64,000 bases of DNA. Source: Butyricicoccus sp. OM04-18BH (GTDB lineage Bacteria; Bacillota; Clostridia; Oscillospirales; Butyricicoccaceae). The notes beneath the pieces are model-generated. The model made no database searches. It was not told the DNA's origin and saw nothing but the letters and a program-made list of their open reading frames with translations. A program made the position numbers and the translations under genes. This document shows, piece by piece, positions 61,741 through 64,000 of the stretch. The stretch's first letter is position 1; the number at the start of each line of letters is the position of its first letter. Location of the stretch: positions 132,215 to 196,214 of the forward strand of contig NZ_QULN01000005.1 in the NCBI RefSeq assembly GCF_003481705.1, given 5' to 3'.

Positions 61741-62718
61741 TTACAAATAATACTTCAACAGCTTGAGCTGCGTCAGCGGACCTTTCGCTGCAATCACCAT
61801 CGCCCAGATCACCGCGAGGTGCAGCGGATACGCCGCATAAAAGGCTTTGTTCAGCTTCGGGTGCGGTTTCCGGCTGCGCTCGCCGTTGTACAGCAACAGA
61901 AGGAGCGCTGCCGCCGCCGTGCCGCAGATCGAACCCCAATCCGGCATACCGAGCGAGGAATAAAACAGCGCACCCCAGAGTAAAACAACAAGCGCGCGGC
62001 TCCATCGGCTCTCGGCATACGACAGGCACAAAATCAGCAAAATTCCCCATACACCGTAGTCGATGTTGCACCGGAGATGCGCAAGCGGATACCGCTCAAA
62101 CAGCAGCACAGCAAACACGAGCACCGCAAACCGCGCGAGCCAATCCCGCAGGGCTAGGTGCTTTCGCCAAACGTGCAGCAGCGCGACCGCGATTGCCGAG
62201 GCAAGGAGCAGCACGGTGCACAGCCGGCGGAAGCGCGAGTCAAACTCCGGCTCCGCCGTATAGACCGCGAAGCCGCCGCAGGCGAGCAGGAGCACCGCAA
62301 GCCCTTTGGACTGAATCACCCGCGCCAGCGGCTTTTTACGAAAGAAAACCAGCAGAACCAACCCGATAAACAGCGTAAACAGAATATTTAAGCTTCGGAA
62401 CGCCCGACTCGGGTTAATGGGAAACACCTCTCCGAACGCGGGCTCGAGATACCCGCGGTTGAGCGTAAACGCATACGGAAGCTGCGAGATGACCCCGAGC
62501 AGCAGCAGACGCCCGCCGTATCGGCGGAGATCATGGCTGTGGCGGAATCCTTCGACCAGACAGAAGGCATAAATCGGAAACGCCATGCGTCCGATTGCTC
62601 TGGAAATCATATACACCTTGCTAAACCCCGGAAAAAACACCCTGTCCAGACGGCACGCCGCCGCATGGTCGATCACCATCGCAAGGAACGCGGCAAGCTT
62701 CAGCATCAGTTCGGTCAT
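61741..62718 (-). CDS. TraX family membrane protein
   Basis: A 325-residue protein with about nine hydrophobic segments. The N-terminal LKLAAFLAMVIDHAAACRLD, MISRAIGRMAFPIYAFCLVE and GFRHSHDLRRYGGRLLLLG are typical of TraX-type acyltransferase-like membrane proteins (PF05857), first known for N-acetylation of F-pilin. Chromosomal copies are common in Clostridia; the acceptor is unknown. Late segment HPKLNKAFYAAYPLHLAVIW also fits. AGGAGGGAC precedes the start. Confidence 0.87.
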   Translation of the reverse strand: MTELMLKLAAFLAMVIDHAAACRLDRVFFPGFSKVYMISRAIGRMAFPIYAFCLVEGFRHSHDLRRYGGRLLLLGVISQLPYAFTLNRGYLEPAFGEVFPINPSRAFRSLNILFTLFIGLVLLVFFRKKPLARVIQSKGLAVLLLACGGFAVYTAEPEFDSRFRRLCTVLLLASAIAVALLHVWRKHLALRDWLARFAVLVFAVLLFERYPLAHLRCNIDYGVWGILLILCLSYAESRWSRALVVLLWGALFYSSLGMPDWGSICGTAAAALLLLLYNGERSRKPHPKLNKAFYAAYPLHLAVIWAMVIAAKGPLTQLKLLKYYL

Positions 62719-62930
62719 AACAGTCCCTCCTTTCCGACTGTTGCGGAAAGCGGCATCCGGAGGAGTATTGACGCTGATCGAATGCCGCTTTGTTTCCTAT
62801 GCTTTTACAGTTCTATTATATCGGTTTCCGAAGATTGTCACAATATGGAATTCCCACAAAGTCGGAGGTCGGTTGTCGTGCAGATTGGATAAGAAAAACG
62901 CCGCCTGCCCACATCATTCCTTGATGTAGC

Positions 62931-63038
62931 GTGCTGAACGGCAAGGGCGGCAGTCTTCTTGCCCCGACCGGCACCGCAACTCGTGCCGAGATCGCCGCAA
63001 TCATGCAGCGCTGGTGCGAGAAGATCGTTCAAAAGTAA
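62931..63038 (+). pseudogene. C-terminal stub of an SLH-domain protein
   Basis: A frame without start reads VLNGKGGSLLAPTGTATRAE then IAAIMQRWCEKIVQK and stops at 63038. LAPxGTATRAEIAAILxRF is the usual end of a third SLH domain. The rest of the gene is missing. The remaining 62719-62930 and 63039-63090 show no other feature. Confidence 0.7.
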
Positions 63039-63090
63039 AACCAAATACGCCGAATGGCATGAAAAAGGAGCAGTCTATGGCTGCTCCTTT

Positions 63091-63126
63091 CAGATTGTCG
63101 AAAAAACGAGGTTTTTCGACAGTCTC
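63091..63126. repeat. Dispersed 36-bp hairpin repeat, copy 3
   Basis: CAGATTGTCGAAAAAACGAG followed by the inverse arm GTTTTTCGACAGTCTC. Same unit as at 4284 and 11489. Confidence 0.78.
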
Positions 63127-63198
63127 GGAGCGTATAGCATGAAATTGCTGTACGCTCTTTTTATGGTCTTGCAATCTATTTCCCAATAGCATGAATTT

Positions 63199-63999
63199 TT
63201 ACACGTTCCCGCGGAATTTAATCGTAATATCCGTCATATTCATGCGCTCTCTGGGAAACTGGTGCCGCTCGAGGTAGTCGTAGAGCAGGCGAATCGGGAG
63301 CGTGCCCTGTGTTTTGACGTCCTGCCCGATGATGAAATCGACCGTGCCGTTTTTGACCATTTTGATGTTGCCCTCGGTGATGTCGTGAACGACGATGTGC
63401 AGCTTTTCGTTGCGGTGTGCAGCGTGCACGGCGCGGTAAACGCCCTCCCGTCCCGCGGAGGTCAGATAGATGCCGCGCAGCTCGCTGTCCGACTGAATGG
63501 CGCGCATAGCGATGCGCTCGGAAAGGCTTTCGTCGAGGAACGAGCATTCCGGGTGTAGGACCCGGATATCCGGAAAGCTCTCCGCCATTTCGGTGCTGAA
63601 GCCGGTAAAACGCTGCGAGTCGGCATAGTGACCGCTGCGCTGACCCAGAATCGGCAGCACGCTGCCGTGCCCCTGCATGACCATGCCGAGCAGCGCAGCG
63701 GCGGCGCGGCCGCTCGCGATGTTGTCCGCGCCGACATAGGCGATGCGGTTCGCGTCGGTGATATCCGTGTTGAATGTCACGACAGGGATGCCCTGCTGCT
63801 CGCTGAGCGTGTTTATCCTGTCGCGCACGAGCGTATTCGCGAGCGGCATGAGCGCGAGGCCGTCGATGTGCTCGGTTGTTACCAGCTCATCGATCAGCGT
63901 CAGCTGATGCTGCACATCCATATCCTGCATCGCGCGCACGATGACCGTGATGTTCGGGAGAAGCTCACGCTCGGAAAAGCTCTCGAACAGCTCGCACAG
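63199..63999 (-). CDS. LacI-family regulator (sugar-binding part), truncated by right edge
   Basis: At least 267 codons, open to the right edge; the DNA-binding N-terminus is outside. The visible part is a periplasmic-binding-protein-like effector domain: HIDGLALMPLANTLVRDRIN, IPVVTFNTDITDANRIAYVG, NIASGRAAAALLGMVMQGHG, then YLTSAGREGVYRAVHAA and VDFIIGQDVKTQGTLPIRLL, as in LacI/PurR repressors of the peripla_BP_4 type (e.g. CcpB-like). A transmembrane-free cytoplasmic regulator is more likely than an exported binding protein because the upstream frame (LCELFESFSERELLPNITVI) has no signal sequence in what is visible. The sensed sugar is unknown. Confidence 0.78.
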   Translation of the reverse strand: MCELFESFSERELLPNITVIVRAMQDMDVQHQLTLIDELVTTEHIDGLALMPLANTLVRDRINTLSEQQGIPVVTFNTDITDANRIAYVGADNIASGRAAAALLGMVMQGHGSVLPILGQRSGHYADSQRFTGFSTEMAESFPDIRVLHPECSFLDESLSERIAMRAIQSDSELRGIYLTSAGREGVYRAVHAAHRNEKLHIVVHDITEGNIKMVKNGTVDFIIGQDVKTQGTLPIRLLYDYLERHQFPRERMNMTDITIKFRGNV

Positions 64000-64000
64000 C

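Overview
The window looks like the chromosome of a GC-rich anaerobic Clostridia member, probably Oscillospirales (Butyricicoccus or Agathobaculum-like). This is inferred from gene families and strong AGGAGG ribosome-binding sites; no rRNA was available to test it. Clues are S-layer-homology (SLH) surface proteins, a hybrid-cluster protein of the anaerobe type, an F-type ATP synthase operon, ECF, NSS and GPH transporters, c-di-GMP riboswitches and a TnpV remnant. I saw no tRNA, rRNA, CRISPR array or intact transposase.

Layout. 1-1072: the 5' part of a Wadjet jetA gene running off the left edge. 1.3-4.2 kb: a CatA-like acetyltransferase, then a selenium/sulfur cluster (yedF, DUF3343, class V aminotransferase). 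4.4-7.0 kb: a PRTase-fold protein and cytosine permease behind an attenuator-type leader. 7.1-11.4 kb: an SLH surface protein with three candidate operators upstream. 11.5-17.3 kb: a DNA-damage cassette of DUF6504-like protein, XRE repressor, ImmA/IrrE metalloprotease, U32-like protein, membrane protein, Y-family polymerase, YgjV and YolD. 17.3-22.2 kb: a membrane protein, then PNPOx-like, zinc macrodomain, class M sirtuin and a frameshifted cupin. 22.1-31 kb: GntR and two LysR regulators, a Gfo/Idh dehydrogenase, an NSS transporter, hcp, and an ECF S component with an amidohydrolase. 31.4-35.6 kb: a beta-helix/vWA/SLH surface protein behind two c-di-GMP-I riboswitches. 35.9-36.8 kb: a small DUF1858-like ORF and a TlpA lipoprotein. 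37-43.2 kb: atpBEFHAGDC. 43.4-47.7 kb: a CitA/DcuS-type two-component pair and twin MgtC proteins. 47.8-51.6 kb: an EEP hydrolase and GPH symporter with a divergent RpiR regulator. 52.3-61.7 kb: a LytTR-PAS regulator and a giant repeat adhesin split by an in-frame TGA. 61.7-64 kb: TraX, an SLH remnant and the C-terminal part of a LacI-type regulator.

Themes. Surface proteins recur (two intact SLH genes, one SLH stub, one giant adhesin), and one is under direct c-di-GMP control. Three tiny inverted-repeat elements, each with 4-bp target duplications, and three copies of a 36-bp hairpin repeat are scattered between genes. Several scars of gene decay (MATE, TnpV, SLH, a possible SnoaL-like tail, the cupin and the adhesin) show an accessory region in flux. 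The most system-like loci are the protease/repressor-controlled polymerase cassette, the macrodomain-sirtuin pair without its usual lipoyl partners, and the tandem-riboswitch surface gene.
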